Shown: positions 1 to 8,380 of the stretch, piece by piece | How positions within the stretch are numbered: position 1 is the stretch's first letter | Layout of the letters: every line of letters starts with the position of its first letter | Assembly: GCA_017551025.1 (NCBI GenBank) | Contig: JAFZNG010000023.1 | Coordinates: forward strand, 79,006-143,005 | Direction of reading: 5' to 3' | Origin: Paludibacteraceae bacterium | GTDB lineage: Bacteria > Bacteroidota > Bacteroidia > Bacteroidales > Paludibacteraceae | Length of the DNA stretch: 64,000 nucleotides | The notes under the pieces: model-generated | The model's input: the letters and a program-made list of their open reading frames with translations, nothing else | The model's database searches: none | Told to the model about the DNA's origin: nothing | Made by a program: the position numbers and the translations under genes

Positions 1-1301
1 AACCAGTTGGGCGTCACTACCGAACGACCTTGCCCTAGTACGATACCGTCGAGCGAGACGCCCAGATGACCGTACAGTCGTAGTCCTTTCGCTACCTCCT
101 TCTCGGCCACAACCATGGCTTCGTTCTCCAGCAGTCCACCGCTGAACGCTCGCGACTGCCAATCCACCGTATACAGCGGCGTCGGTAGCGCATCCTCGAT
201 CGACTGCATATAGATGGCATTCGACCACTTCTCGGTCGTAGGAAGGAAATGCAGCAGGGAGTTATACGCCTCGGCATGTACTCTGAGCCAGGGTAACAGT
301 GGTTGGTCATACCTTACCGACATGCTAATGCTATGCAGGCGTCCGTCGGCATACCAGGGATCAAAAGCCTCGCCGTCCTGGTCCAGGAGGTTGCGCGAGA
401 AACCAAGACTGTCGTGACGCAACCGGCTCAGTTCATAACTCAGTCCCGCCACGAGCGTACCGCCGTTCTTAAACTGCGCCGTATGGTACAAACCCGCGTG
501 ATAATCCTGCAGTTGCGCCACCTCGTTGCGGTTATATAGAAACTCCGAACCGTAATCCGTACGACCGTTCACGGCCAGGAAATAGCGAAACCAACGCGTC
601 TCGCCGTCCAACTGGGCAGTGTAATACGCCGAGGGATACATACCGCTGATGCCCGTCCGGTCCAGGGCCGTCAGGCTACGCTGACCGTAGTTGACATACG
701 CGTGCTGGTAATACCTGCGTCCGCGAGCAGGGATCGCAAACGTAGCCTCTGCCGTACCGGCTCCCACCACATGATTGCGCATCGCTACGGGACGGCTATC
801 CATCGTGCGCTCCTCGCCCGAGGAGTGGAAGAGGTTGATGAGTTGACGCGTACCGGGCGAGATACCGCCCAGCCCACCTACGTTACCCGTCAGTCGTATC
901 GCCTGCCGCTGGAGCGTGTCGTCCGTGAAATCCAATTCGCCGTCCAGGTAGTCGAGCGAGAGATGCATACGATCCATCTGGGTATGCAGCAGGGTGCTAC
1001 CTACCTGCTGACGGCTGTCGATACGCATGCCGTTGAGCCAGTACTTATTGTTCTTATACGAGTTGCCGGCGATCGAGAAGATATTCTGGTCACCCAGGTT
1101 CCACTCGCCCGTCGTCTCTGCCTCATAGACCGTATAAGCGTTGCCGTTGTCCAGGTAATGCCCCAGGTCGGTCGTCTGGTACCACTGGCGGAAATACGCT
1201 GCCGAAGTCGTATCTACTCCAAAAACAGGAAATGCCTCGGCACGAAGCATCGTACTAAGGCATACCATGAAGCATATCAACCAGTATCTAAGGGTTTTCA
1301 C
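1..1301 (-). CDS. Outer-membrane beta-barrel-like protein, truncated by window edge
   Basis: The frame is open from a GTG at 1301 to the window edge (433 complete codons), so the C-terminus is missing. The first ~23 residues (MKTLRYWLICF then a hydrophobic stretch ending LRAEA) form a signal peptide. The rest is rich in Tyr, Trp, Asn and Gly with alternating strands, as in Bacteroidota outer-membrane barrels. The GTG was chosen because it follows an AAGGTG-like ribosome site, gives the signal peptide, and lies 5 bases after the dnaJ stop. This suggests the end of the murF-grpE-dnaJ transcript. I cannot name the family with confidence; DUF6850-type or another non-TonB barrel is possible. Confidence 0.7.
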   Translation of the reverse strand, partial: MKTLRYWLICFMVCLSTMLRAEAFPVFGVDTTSAAYFRQWYQTTDLGHYLDNGNAYTVYEAETTGEWNLGDQNIFSIAGNSYKNNKYWLNGMRIDSRQQVGSTLLHTQMDRMHLSLDYLDGELDFTDDTLQRQAIRLTGNVGGLGGISPGTRQLINLFHSSGEERTMDSRPVAMRNHVVGAGTAEATFAIPARGRRYYQHAYVNYGQRSLTALDRTGISGMYPSAYYTAQLDGETRWFRYFLAVNGRTDYGSEFLYNRNEVAQLQDYHAGLYHTAQFKNGGTLVAGLSYELSRLRHDSLGFSRNLLDQDGEAFDPWYADGRLHSISMSVRYDQPLLPWLRVHAEAYNSLLHFLPTTEKWSNAIYMQSIEDALPTPLYTVDWQSRAFSGGLLENEAMVVAEKEVAKGLRLYGHLGVSLDGIVLGQGRSVVTPNW

Positions 1302-1306
1302 GCACC

Positions 1307-2464
1307 TTAACAGTTAAACAGGTTCCTAAAGAAGTTCTTCTTATCCGCCGAACCCGGAACGATATTCGGACTCGACTGGAGTTTTTCGATCAGTTGCCGC
1401 TCGTCCTTCGACAGGTTCTCCGGGATATAGACGCCCACGTTGATGAGCAGATCGCCCTGACCGTACTGACGGCCGTACTGATCCAGGTGCGGCAGACCTT
1501 TGCCACGCATGCGCAGCACCTTACCCGGCTGTGTACCGGCGGCTATCGTGATCTTCGCCTCACCGCCCAGCGTAGGTATCTGTACCTGTCCGCCCAGGAT
1601 AGCCGTAGGCATATCCAGCAGCAGGTTGTAGATCAGGTCATCGCCCTGACGGATCAGGTCGTTGTGCGCTTCTTCCTCAATCAGCACAAGCAGGTCACCC
1701 GGCATACCGCCACGCGGCGCCGCATTACCCTTACCCGAGACGGTCATCGTCATGCCGTCGGCTATACCGGCAGGGATATGTATCGTGATGATCTCCTCGT
1801 CGCGAATGACACCCTCACCCTGGCACTTGGTGCACTTATTCCGGATGATCGTACCCTCGCCGTGACACTCCGGACACTCCGTCTGCATCTGCATCATGCC
1901 CAAAAAGCCGCGTTGCTGACGATAGACGACGCCACGACCCTTACACTGCTGACAGGTCTCGCCCTCGCGTCCGTCCGCACTACCCGTACCTTTACAGTCC
2001 GGACAGCCGACCAGTTTACGCACCTTGATCTTCTTATCTACACCCGTTGCAATCTCTTCGAGCGTCAGGCGCACCTTGACGCGCAGATCCGTACCGCGAC
2101 GTACTCTTCGGTTGGCGCTACCGGTGTAACCGCTCATGAAGTCACGGATGTCAAATCCCGCATTGGCAAACACATCACCAAACTGCTGGAAGATATCCTC
2201 CATCGACATACCGCCACCCGAGAAGCCCGATGCGCCCTGCATACCGGCATGACCGAACTGGTCATAACGTTGCCGTTTCTGCGGGTCGCTCAGCACCTCA
2301 TACGCCTCCGCAGCCTCCTTGAATTTCTCCTCGGCGGCCTTATCACCCGGATTCTTGTCAGGGTGATACTGGATGGCTTTCTTGCGGTAAGCCTTCTTTA
2401 TGTCATCCGCACTGGCGTTCTTATCTACGCCCAGCACTTCATAATAATCTCGTTTTTCTGCCAT
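1307..2464 (-). CDS. dnaJ: Chaperone DnaJ (Hsp40)
   Basis: Co-chaperone that delivers unfolded proteins to DnaK and stimulates its ATPase. Length 385 residues, normal for full type I DnaJ. The J-domain is at ~5-70 with the HPD motif at 34-36. A Gly/Phe-rich linker with [11 protein letters not shown] follows. The zinc-binding domain has four CxxCxGxG repeats ([32 protein letters not shown]). The C-terminal substrate-binding domains follow. It sits directly downstream of grpE, the classical pairing, and dnaK is not in the window. Confidence 0.98.
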   Translation of the reverse strand: MAEKRDYYEVLGVDKNASADDIKKAYRKKAIQYHPDKNPGDKAAEEKFKEAAEAYEVLSDPQKRQRYDQFGHAGMQGASGFSGGGMSMEDIFQQFGDVFANAGFDIRDFMSGYTGSANRRVRRGTDLRVKVRLTLEEIATGVDKKIKVRKLVGCPDCKGTGSADGREGETCQQCKGRGVVYRQQRGFLGMMQMQTECPECHGEGTIIRNKCTKCQGEGVIRDEEIITIHIPAGIADGMTMTVSGKGNAAPRGGMPGDLLVLIEEEAHNDLIRQGDDLIYNLLLDMPTAILGGQVQIPTLGGEAKITIAAGTQPGKVLRMRGKGLPHLDQYGRQYGQGDLLINVGVYIPENLSKDERQLIEKLQSSPNIVPGSADKKNFFRNLFNC

Positions 2465-2505
2465 AATTCTTTCAGATTATTCCGATTACTCTGATTACTC
2501 TGAAT

Positions 2506-3063
2506 TTATTCTCCCACCACCACTTTGGCGAAGCGAATCACTTTATCGCCCAGTTTATAGCCGCGTTGGGTGCAGTCGACTACCTTGCCCTTCTTGTCCT
2601 CACCGGCCGCAAAGGTCGTGATGGCCTCATGTTCGTCTGTATTGAAGTCCACGCCTTCGGTCTCGATGGCATGTACGTCCTGCTTGTCGAGGAAACTGAG
2701 GAACTTCTGCTGGATCAGGCGAATACCCTCACGCACAGCCTCTATATCGTCGGTCTTTTCCATAGCGGCTACCGCACGCTCGAAGTCATCCACCAGCGGC
2801 AGCATCTCCGTGAAGATACGCTCACCGGCGGTCTCTATCAATTCCTGTTTCTCCTTATTGGTACGACGACGGTAGTTGTCAAACTCCGCCAGCATACGTA
2901 GGTTCTTGTCCTCCAGTTCGGCAATGCGTGCCTCCAGCTCTTCAGCCGTAGGCTGCGCCTCGGCTTCAGCGGCCGCTTCCGTGGGCTGCGATGCTTGCTG
3001 GGTCTCCTGCTCCGGAGCCATCTGCTCCAATTCCTCGTCCTGTACTTTCTTATCTTTCTTCAT
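2506..3063 (-). CDS. grpE: Nucleotide exchange factor GrpE
   Basis: Exchanges ADP for ATP on DnaK. Length 185 residues. The acidic, Gln/Glu-rich N-terminus is followed by the long dimerisation helix (ELEARIAELEDKNLR, then EFDNYRRRTNKEK) and a C-terminal beta domain with the expected GVDFNTDEHEA and KVVDCTQRGYKLGDKVIR pattern. The 41-base gap to dnaJ contains short 9-base tandem repeats (ATTACTCTG-like). Probably cotranscribed with murF upstream and dnaJ downstream. Confidence 0.97.
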   Translation of the reverse strand: MKKDKKVQDEELEQMAPEQETQQASQPTEAAAEAEAQPTAEELEARIAELEDKNLRMLAEFDNYRRRTNKEKQELIETAGERIFTEMLPLVDDFERAVAAMEKTDDIEAVREGIRLIQQKFLSFLDKQDVHAIETEGVDFNTDEHEAITTFAAGEDKKGKVVDCTQRGYKLGDKVIRFAKVVVGE

Positions 3064-3144
3064 AATTCCTTGCTTTCATTTGTCAACGCTTCTTGCTCAA
3101 TTATCGTGCCATCACGGCATGGTCTGCCAAAATGTCATAGCAGC

Positions 3145-4074
3145 TTAGTCGAGCGTGAAGCTGAACTGACCGATCTGATTGCCTTCCGCGAAGAACTCTA
3201 CGCGGTAGGTTCCCTCCTGCGGCTCACCGGAGAACGACCAGTAGAACGTACCGTTATATACCTCGCCGGCATACTCGATCTCCTGCTTGAGCGAATACGG
3301 TACTTCGCCGTCCTCAAACGGGAATACCTTGCTCTCCTGCTCGCCCAATAGACGGTCCGACGGACTGATCAACCGCAGGTACACGGTCTTCATACCCGGT
3401 TCCGTGGTGATATTCTTACCGATGGTATAGTCGAGCTGCAGCTTCACGGTCTTGCGCAGATAACGCGTCTTCTTGTCGCGGTTGTTGAGCGGCGTCATCT
3501 CGAAATGCGTCACGTCCAGCTGTTTGGCACGCGTGACGGTCTCGGTCAGTTGCTGGTTCTGAGTGGTCAGGTGAGTGTTGCGCTGCCGCATCTGCTGGTT
3601 CTCCTGCTTTACCTGCTCGTTCTCAGCCGTCAGTTGCTGGTTCTGGGTGTTGAGTTCGTCTATCTGACGCACATAGCCCATGATCAGTTCACGTACAGCC
3701 GCCAGTTCCTTTAGGAGCGCATTGATGCGCGCCTTGTCCGACGAGTTCTCCTGACGCAACTTCTTGATCTGACTCACCAGGTCCTTGGCATGCTCGGTCT
3801 GCTGGTCCAGCAGTTGCTGGAGCGAGTCGTTATCCAGTTTCAGGTGCTCGAAGGTCTGGAGCTGTTCGTCCAGGGCATGCTCGTCGTCAAAACGCAACAC
3901 GGCCTGCGACTGCTCAAAACTGACCTGCTCGTTGAGATTGAATATCTCGCGGTCTTTCTCTTCGTTCTCCTTGCGCAAATGACTCATCGTGATGAGCAGC
4001 ACCACGATACCGATCATAGCCAGCGCACATATGCCGGAGACGATCCACACAATCGTTTTTGTATTCTTATCCAT
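3145..4074 (-). CDS. Membrane-anchored coiled-coil protein, unknown function
   Basis: Not recognised. The 309-residue protein has one N-terminal membrane segment (~8-30, IVWIVSGICALAMIGIVVLL). A long Gln/Glu/Leu-rich coiled coil (~34-175) follows, with repeated TAENEQVKQENQQ-like heptads. The C-terminal ~110 residues look like a beta-sandwich (KTRYLRKTVKLQLDYTIGKN onward). Topology would place the coiled coil and sandwich in the periplasm. It lies 3 bases after murF and upstream of grpE, so an envelope role is plausible, but nothing in the sequence proves it. Confidence 0.85.
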   Translation of the reverse strand: MDKNTKTIVWIVSGICALAMIGIVVLLITMSHLRKENEEKDREIFNLNEQVSFEQSQAVLRFDDEHALDEQLQTFEHLKLDNDSLQQLLDQQTEHAKDLVSQIKKLRQENSSDKARINALLKELAAVRELIMGYVRQIDELNTQNQQLTAENEQVKQENQQMRQRNTHLTTQNQQLTETVTRAKQLDVTHFEMTPLNNRDKKTRYLRKTVKLQLDYTIGKNITTEPGMKTVYLRLISPSDRLLGEQESKVFPFEDGEVPYSLKQEIEYAGEVYNGTFYWSFSGEPQEGTYRVEFFAEGNQIGQFSFTLD

Positions 4075-4077
4075 AAC

Positions 4078-5277
4078 TTATAAGAGCGGAATAATTTTTT
4101 CTAGTTGGTTGGAGCGCGAACCCTTGAGCAGGATACGATACCCGCTCAGCGGATGCGCCTCCAGATAGGCGGCCAGGTCTTCTACGCGGTCAAATATCTC
4201 GTATGGCGCCGTGGTCTCGCGATACTCTTCGCCAACCAGCAGCACTTTATCCGCCTTGCGCTCCAGGAGCATATTGACGATATTCTGGTGCTCCAATTGG
4301 CTGTATGTACCCAGTTCGCGCATCGCCCCGAGTATATAACATTCGCCATTAGCCGTTTGCCTTTCGCCTCTCGAGAAAGCTTCTATCGCCGCCGTCATCG
4401 AGGTGGGGTTGGCGTTGTACGCATCTACGACTACGGTGTTCTTCTCCGTCTGCATCAACTGCGAACGGTTGTTGCTCGGCACGTAATCACGTATGGCCTC
4501 CAGCGCCACTTCTCGACTCACGCCGAAGTAATCGCCTATGCGCATCGCCGCCGATACGTTCTCCGCATTGTATTCGCCTACCAGGTGCGTGCCCTCCGGC
4601 ATTCTACCCGTATGATAGGGGATGATATGCGCCGACAGGCCCGAATTGCCTAAAGCATCCAGGGTCATCTGGAATAAATACGGATTATCCGCATTGCGGA
4701 AGATCTGTCCGTCGTGTGCGATGAGATAGTCGTATAGCTCGCGCTTGGTGCGCATGACACCCGCAAACGAACCGAATCCCTGCAGATGCGCACGACCTAC
4801 GTTGGTGATCAAGCCGTAGTTGGGTTCGGCGATCTCTACCAGTTCCTTGATATCTCCCGGATGACTGGCACCCATCTCTACGATCGCCATCTCGTGTGCG
4901 CGCGTGATACTTAATAAGGTAAGAGGCACACCGAGTTGGTTATTCAGGTTGCCCTGGGTATAGTAGATCTTGTATTTCCGGCTCAGCACCGCCGCCGTCA
5001 GTTCCTTGGTCGTCGTCTTGCCGTTCGTTCCCGTGATACCCAGGATCGGCAGTCCCAGTTCGCGGCGCCAAGCGCGAGCGAGGTCCTGGAGTTCTGCCAG
5101 GGCATTCTCGCCCGAGATAATATACTCCGCCCCATCCCTTCGGGCCTGGTCCACAAACTGATTGCCGTCGAAATGCTCTCCCTTGAGCGCCACAAAGACG
5201 CAGCCGGGTGTTACCCGGCGGCTGTCTGTGGTTACGGTGAGGGATTCCTTATTTTTTATTAGAAAATTCCAATTCAT
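4078..5277 (-). CDS. murF: UDP-MurNAc-tripeptide--D-Ala-D-Ala ligase MurF
   Basis: Last cytoplasmic ligase in synthesis of the peptidoglycan pentapeptide precursor. Length 399, shorter than many MurF proteins. The ATP-binding P-loop ITGTNGKTTTKE is near residues 100-111. The family elements EMGASHPGDI and DAYNANPTSM are also present. Unusual: residues ~302-313 (RGERQTANGEC) are encoded by an array of 7-base repeats that also occurs elsewhere in the window. They look like a tolerated insertion before YILGAMRELG. First gene after the promoter at 5396-5426. Confidence 0.96.
   Translation of the reverse strand: MNWNFLIKNKESLTVTTDSRRVTPGCVFVALKGEHFDGNQFVDQARRDGAEYIISGENALAELQDLARAWRRELGLPILGITGTNGKTTTKELTAAVLSRKYKIYYTQGNLNNQLGVPLTLLSITRAHEMAIVEMGASHPGDIKELVEIAEPNYGLITNVGRAHLQGFGSFAGVMRTKRELYDYLIAHDGQIFRNADNPYLFQMTLDALGNSGLSAHIIPYHTGRMPEGTHLVGEYNAENVSAAMRIGDYFGVSREVALEAIRDYVPSNNRSQLMQTEKNTVVVDAYNANPTSMTAAIEAFSRGERQTANGECYILGAMRELGTYSQLEHQNIVNMLLERKADKVLLVGEEYRETTAPYEIFDRVEDLAAYLEAHPLSGYRILLKGSRSNQLEKIIPLL
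4341..4368. repeat. Heptamer repeat array inside murF
   Basis: Four consecutive 7-base units on the plus strand: attcgcc, attagcc, gtttgcc, tttcgcc. The same NNNNGCC heptamer type recurs at 61743-61788 between genes. Here the array is translated as part of a non-conserved stretch of MurF. Confidence 0.75.
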
Positions 5278-5298
5278 TATACAACTGCTTGATTTTCA

Positions 5299-5383
5299 AA
5301 AAGAAAGCCCTTGCGTGCAAGTTGGCGGGTAACAAAATAGTGACAAAACAGCACTTTTATCAACTTGCAAAGGGCTCTCTTTT
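5299..5383. repeat. Long imperfect inverted repeat in the murF leader
   Basis: Left arm 5299-5324 and right arm 5361-5383 pair over 23 positions. There is one G-U-type mismatch and one 3-base bulge (gcg, 5313-5315). The loop is 36 bases. On the minus strand the 3' arm runs into TTTCTTTTTG, so the structure could act as an attenuator in the murF 5' untranslated region or as a two-way terminator. Confidence 0.7.
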
Positions 5384-5390
5384 GATTTCA

Positions 5391-5430
5391 CGCTGCAAAG
5401 GTACTACTTTTTTTTGATATACGCAAGAAA
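5391..5430. repeat. Left 40-base direct repeat (putative attL) of integrative element
   Basis: The 40 bases differ from 9810-9849 at only two positions. Each copy contains GTACCTTTGC on the minus strand. This fits the GTAnnTTTGC core I recall for CTnDOT-family integrase sites. The same bases also form the -7 box of a Bacteroidota promoter, so the identity could partly reflect promoter conservation (a 25-base match also exists at 42383-42407). Confidence 0.5.
5396..5426 (-). promoter_or_regulatory. Promoter for murF operon
   Basis: Minus strand: TTG at 5426-5424, 20-base spacer, TACCTTTG at 5403-5396. This matches the Bacteroidota housekeeping consensus (TTG near -33, TAnnTTTG near -7). Expected transcript start near 5389, giving a leader of ~110 bases that carries the long hairpin. 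Confidence 0.8.
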
Positions 5431-5453
5431 AAGCGCCATTTTTTTAGCGCTTT
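5425..5453 (-). terminator. Terminator closing the integrative element operon
   Basis: Minus strand: AAAGCGC (5453-5447), 10-base loop, GCGCTTT (5436-5430) followed by TTCTT. It overlaps the stop codon of the small ORF at 5444 and abuts the -33 element of the murF promoter. Confidence 0.7.
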
Positions 5454-5635
5454 CCCTCTATCTCTCCAATATCACCCCACGGCTCGGGCACGTCACCATC
5501 CCACAACTCGGGCAAATCCAGATCCCACAACTCGAGCACGTTACCATCCCACGGCTCGGGTACATAATTTCGCACACTCATATATTTTGATTTTAAGCCA
5601 CGTTTTTTGCTGCGGCCGTGCAACTTATTATACAT
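5444..5635 (-). CDS. Small repetitive PEPWDG-type protein (63 residues), uncertain
   Basis: Not recognised. The N-terminus is basic (MYNKLHGRSKKRGLKSKYM). The rest is four 8-residue repeats of the type V-P-E-P/L-W-D-G-D/N, encoded by four 24-base tandem units at 5469-5564. Its stop overlaps the element's terminator. No clear ribosome site precedes the ATG at 5635; an internal ATG (residue 19) is possible. It could be a small secreted or interaction peptide, or a non-coding repeat that happens to stay open. Confidence 0.4.
   Translation of the reverse strand: MYNKLHGRSKKRGLKSKYMSVRNYVPEPWDGNVLELWDLDLPELWDGDVPEPWGDIGEIEGKR
5469..5564. repeat. Four tandem 24-base repeats
   Basis: Units 5469-5492, 5493-5516, 5517-5540 and 5541-5564 share the core ATCCCAC(G/A)(G/A)CTCGGGCA. 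The unit length is a multiple of three and keeps the frame open. The upstream stretch 5636-5714 is GC-rich and contains a CGCTGTTTAGCG mini-hairpin. Confidence 0.85.
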
Positions 5636-5714
5636 TCAGTTTAGCGCACGCAAATCGCCGCTAAAGCCCGCTAAACAGCGTTGCGCGGGCGCGCGCACTA
5701 TATGTGCGTAGATA

Positions 5715-6266
5715 CTAAATAATTCTAACAGCCGTTAGCCGGTTGTACAATTCTATGTATTCAGTAAAATTGTGCACAAACTCATATATACCGCCGGCGG
5801 CTTGCACCTCTGCTTGCACCTGCATTTGGTCGCTACGGGGCTTATCTTTTCCGGCCTTGATCTCCAGTTGCACCGCACGGCCGTTTATGACTGCCGAAAT
5901 ATCAGCTAGCCCCCTGCGTGCCGCCGTGGATCTCCACAGCCCTCGCCGTTGGTCGTATATCCCCGTTGTATTTACACGGCTTGCAAAGTGCCCGTGCATT
6001 TGCAGGTGCGCTATTATAGCGCGCGTTAGGCCGTTGGCCGTATCATCCCGAAAAATAGTGCGTACTCTACACTCCGGCGGGATGCGTGACAGCCTTGCGG
6101 CCTTGCGTGCGTTGTACTCGTTTTCAAAATCTATCAGCGCCTGCGGCTTTATATATTGCGCCCGCTTTGTGGCGCGTGGGCTTTTCGCCGCAGCGAGGTG
6201 CGTGCCAAATAAGCCCCGCCAGTTGCTCCAATTACCTACAATAATCTCGTTACCCATTGCACACAA
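5715..6266 (-). CDS. VRR-NUC / PD-(D/E)XK-type nuclease of mobile element
   Basis: 183 residues. The C-terminal half fits the VRR-NUC fold: GLADIS with D122, then QLEIKAG with E135-x-K137, then DQMQVQAEVQAAGGIYEFV with a conserved-type Gln. This is the D...ExK metal site of restriction-like nucleases found in phages and integrative elements. The N-terminal ~65 residues are basic and unassigned. The start overlaps the upstream 256-residue gene by 17 bases, consistent with coupled translation. Likely role: DNA processing for the element or interference with competitors (inference). Confidence 0.7.
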   Translation of the reverse strand: MCAMGNEIIVGNWSNWRGLFGTHLAAAKSPRATKRAQYIKPQALIDFENEYNARKAARLSRIPPECRVRTIFRDDTANGLTRAIIAHLQMHGHFASRVNTTGIYDQRRGLWRSTAARRGLADISAVINGRAVQLEIKAGKDKPRSDQMQVQAEVQAAGGIYEFVHNFTEYIELYNRLTAVRII

Positions 6267-7020
6267 AATTTACAGCGGTTGCACCTATAGTTTGCAAATA
6301 GCCCCTTGCCTTATCTTGGCCGGCTTTGCCTATTGCATCACGGGCTGCGGCCGTGCATCGTATATTCAGCACGCCCTCGCCATCCTCTTGCGCAAGTTGC
6401 GCCCCGTACAACTCTAGCGCCCTTGTATCCCTGCATCCAGTACGTTCTAAATAGTTTGCAGCGCAGGTTAGTGCGGCCTTATCGTCAGCCTCTATTAGTC
6501 CCGCCGCAGCATATGCTACGGGGTTTTTAGCCATAGCCGCCCGAGCGTATTTTGCGTGCAAATCGGCCGCCTTAATAATATAGCCCTTGCGCAGCAAGGC
6601 TAGCCCTAAATCAAACTCATTTAAAGCCTTTTGCCCCGCAAGGTCCGCTAGGGCCTGCATAGTATTGTTATTGCTTTGTGTTGTATTGTTTTGTATTGCT
6701 TTGCTTTGTATTGTTAGGTCCTGCTCGGCCCTGCTTGGTCCTGCTTGGGTGCTTTTGCCGTTTTCTGCTCTCCGGCTGTTAGCCTCTCGCCTCGCCTCGC
6801 ATAGTTCGTCCAGATCCCCCTCTAGTAGCGCGAGCGCTATAGCCGCAGCACTTGATAGATCATTGACGCTTGGCATCTCTCCTGCATTATACACTTTAGC
6901 CAGTTGGTAGCCAATAATATACTCATATAAGCCGCAGCGCTCTTTTTCGTCTGGCACGGCTGTTCGTATTCCTCGCACCCATTTTTCGTAAACGTGTGCG
7001 TGTGGCCTTGCCTTGCTCAT
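6250..7020 (-). CDS. DUF6291-like / replication-region protein of mobile element
   Basis: 256 residues. The N-terminal ~80 residues (YEKWVRGIRTAVPDEKERCG, then LYEYIIGY) resemble DUF6291-like proteins found in Bacteroidota phages and elements, usually near replication genes. A low-complexity linker (TIQSKAIQNNTTQSNNNTM) follows, encoded by a TTGTATTG/TTGCTTTG microsatellite at ~6655-6720. The C-terminal Ala-rich helical part is unassigned. The start overlaps the HTH gene by 4 bases (ATGA). Function not established. Confidence 0.55.
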   Translation of the reverse strand: MSKARPHAHVYEKWVRGIRTAVPDEKERCGLYEYIIGYQLAKVYNAGEMPSVNDLSSAAAIALALLEGDLDELCEARREANSRRAENGKSTQAGPSRAEQDLTIQSKAIQNNTTQSNNNTMQALADLAGQKALNEFDLGLALLRKGYIIKAADLHAKYARAAMAKNPVAYAAAGLIEADDKAALTCAANYLERTGCRDTRALELYGAQLAQEDGEGVLNIRCTAAARDAIGKAGQDKARGYLQTIGATAVNFVCNG

Positions 7021-7313
7021 AGCACACCCCCTTTCGTTGCGCAGCGTGTGGCCGCCCGCGTGTCTAATTCCTCATTAGTAGGCACGCGCACGGCTGTTAG
7101 CCATTGCTCTAACTCTACGCGCTTAAAGTACGTAAATTTGCCGCCTTGGCTCTTGTAGTGTGGGATACGTTTAGCGCTCACTAGTTTATAAAGGTTGCAC
7201 TTTGTTACCCCCATAAAAGCCGCAGCATCTTGCATTGTCAAAATAGGCTTTGCAGCAAGTAGCGCTGCGGCCTTGATCTCTTGCAATTCCTGCAATATTT
7301 TTTCGTCCGCCAT
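7017..7313 (-). CDS. Helix-turn-helix, excisionase-like protein
   Basis: 98 residues. Contains a MerR/excisionase-type winged HTH: ILTMQDAAAFMGVTKCNLYK, then LVSAKRIPHYKSQGGKFTYF, then ELEQWL. Such proteins direct integrase toward excision or act as small regulators in Bacteroidota elements. It is the first gene after the weak promoter at 7433-7463 and overlaps the next gene by 4 bases. Confidence 0.8.
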   Translation of the reverse strand: MADEKILQELQEIKAAALLAAKPILTMQDAAAFMGVTKCNLYKLVSAKRIPHYKSQGGKFTYFKRVELEQWLTAVRVPTNEELDTRAATRCATKGGVL

Positions 7314-7432
7314 TGTTATATATTTGTTTAGCGGTTTGGCGGTTTGGGCACGCTGTAGCCGCGCCCCTCACCTTTGCCAGTTGGCTATTGTCCTGCAGGG
7401 TGCTACATTGCCCCGCATTTCAATTTCCGGTG

Positions 7433-7463
7433 CAAAGGTACTGCTTTTTTTCGGGGTATGCGA
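7433..7463 (-). promoter_or_regulatory. Probable promoter for HTH-nuclease genes
   Basis: A perfect TACCTTTG (7440-7433) follows a T-rich spacer of 20 bases. The expected -33 triplet reads TCG instead of TTG. The -7 surroundings again read GCAGTACCTTTGCA, like the element ends. Confidence 0.5.
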
Positions 7464-7510
7464 GCATTTTTTTACTAAAAAAGGCATAAAAAAATAAGGG
7501 ATGACAAAGC

Positions 7511-7581
7511 AAAATAAAGCAAGCCGCCTTATATCAGCGACTTGCTCAAAATCAAATGACAGTCATTTGCGGCTGTCATTT
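7511..7581 (-). terminator. Stem-loops downstream of the 261-residue gene
   Basis: A perfect 9-base inverted repeat (AAATGACAG / CTGTCATTT, 7554-7562 and 7573-7581) is followed on the minus strand by GCAAG...CTTGC (7545-7541 and 7523-7519) and then TTTATTTT. It would end transcription of the integrase group before the HTH promoter. Confidence 0.55.
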
Positions 7582-7592
7582 ATACACATTTT

Positions 7593-8378
7593 TTACTTTA
7601 ATTTTGCCGGCGGGTAAAATGTCAGATCCACCCCGTACGCTTTAGCAATTTCAGCGTAAAAACTTTTCCACGTTACGGGCTGTTTGGCAACATTAAATAA
7701 ATCTAGTATTTTGCGGGCTATATCTTTATCACACTCGCCATCTTTTAGTGCTTTGTAGATCGTATCTGCAGCCTTTATAAAAAGTACCTTTTGCGCTGTA
7801 GTTTTAAAGTAACGTACCTCTATAGCATTTTGGTCGTAACTACTCATTGGGCGCAAGTCCGCACGCGCATTATTTACCTTTTCCGGTGTAGCCCTATTTG
7901 GCTGCGGCATATCAGCATATAGTAAGCGCTTAATATATGCGCCATAATCACCCGCTTGTGCGGCGGATCGCTGCGGCTCGGGTATAGTATAAAAGCCGCC
8001 CTCTTTATCCCGTTGCCAATACTCCAAAATAGTATACAGCGCAGCCCCTTTTATGCGGCGAGCCGCGTCAAATATCTTTGTATCCGTCCAATAGTCAGTC
8101 ATCAGCCTTGCATCGTGCAAGTCTAATTGCCGGCCATCCTCTATTACTTCGATTAAAATAATATACCTGCGGACTAAATCGGCATACTCTTGTATTTCGT
8201 CTTGGTTATCTTTGTCGCGCCGCGCCCGCAACAAGTAATCTATAAATATTGCCTCTGCCGGTTTGTGTTCTATACGGCTTTTTATCACAAACTCGCCCGC
8301 GTCAAATTCTGCATAATCTCTCGGCAAAGGCAAATCTTTAAAATGCTCTGAAAGCATATGCAATACTATATCATCCAT
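7593..8378 (-). CDS. Mobile-element protein of unknown function
   Basis: 261 residues, soluble and mostly helical. No motif I recognise. The C-terminal region (ARKILDLFNVAKQPVTWKSF) looks like a small helical domain. It is the last gene of the integrase transcript, 2 bases after the 77-residue gene, and precedes stem-loops. Similar anonymous proteins accompany integrases in Bacteroidota elements, but no function can be given. Confidence 0.65.
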   Translation of the reverse strand: MDDIVLHMLSEHFKDLPLPRDYAEFDAGEFVIKSRIEHKPAEAIFIDYLLRARRDKDNQDEIQEYADLVRRYIILIEVIEDGRQLDLHDARLMTDYWTDTKIFDAARRIKGAALYTILEYWQRDKEGGFYTIPEPQRSAAQAGDYGAYIKRLLYADMPQPNRATPEKVNNARADLRPMSSYDQNAIEVRYFKTTAQKVLFIKAADTIYKALKDGECDKDIARKILDLFNVAKQPVTWKSFYAEIAKAYGVDLTFYPPAKLK

Positions 8379-8380
8379 TG

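Noticed and set aside
5469-5564. Possible CRISPR array
   Set aside because: Units are contiguous 24-base tandem repeats with no spacers. No cas genes are seen.
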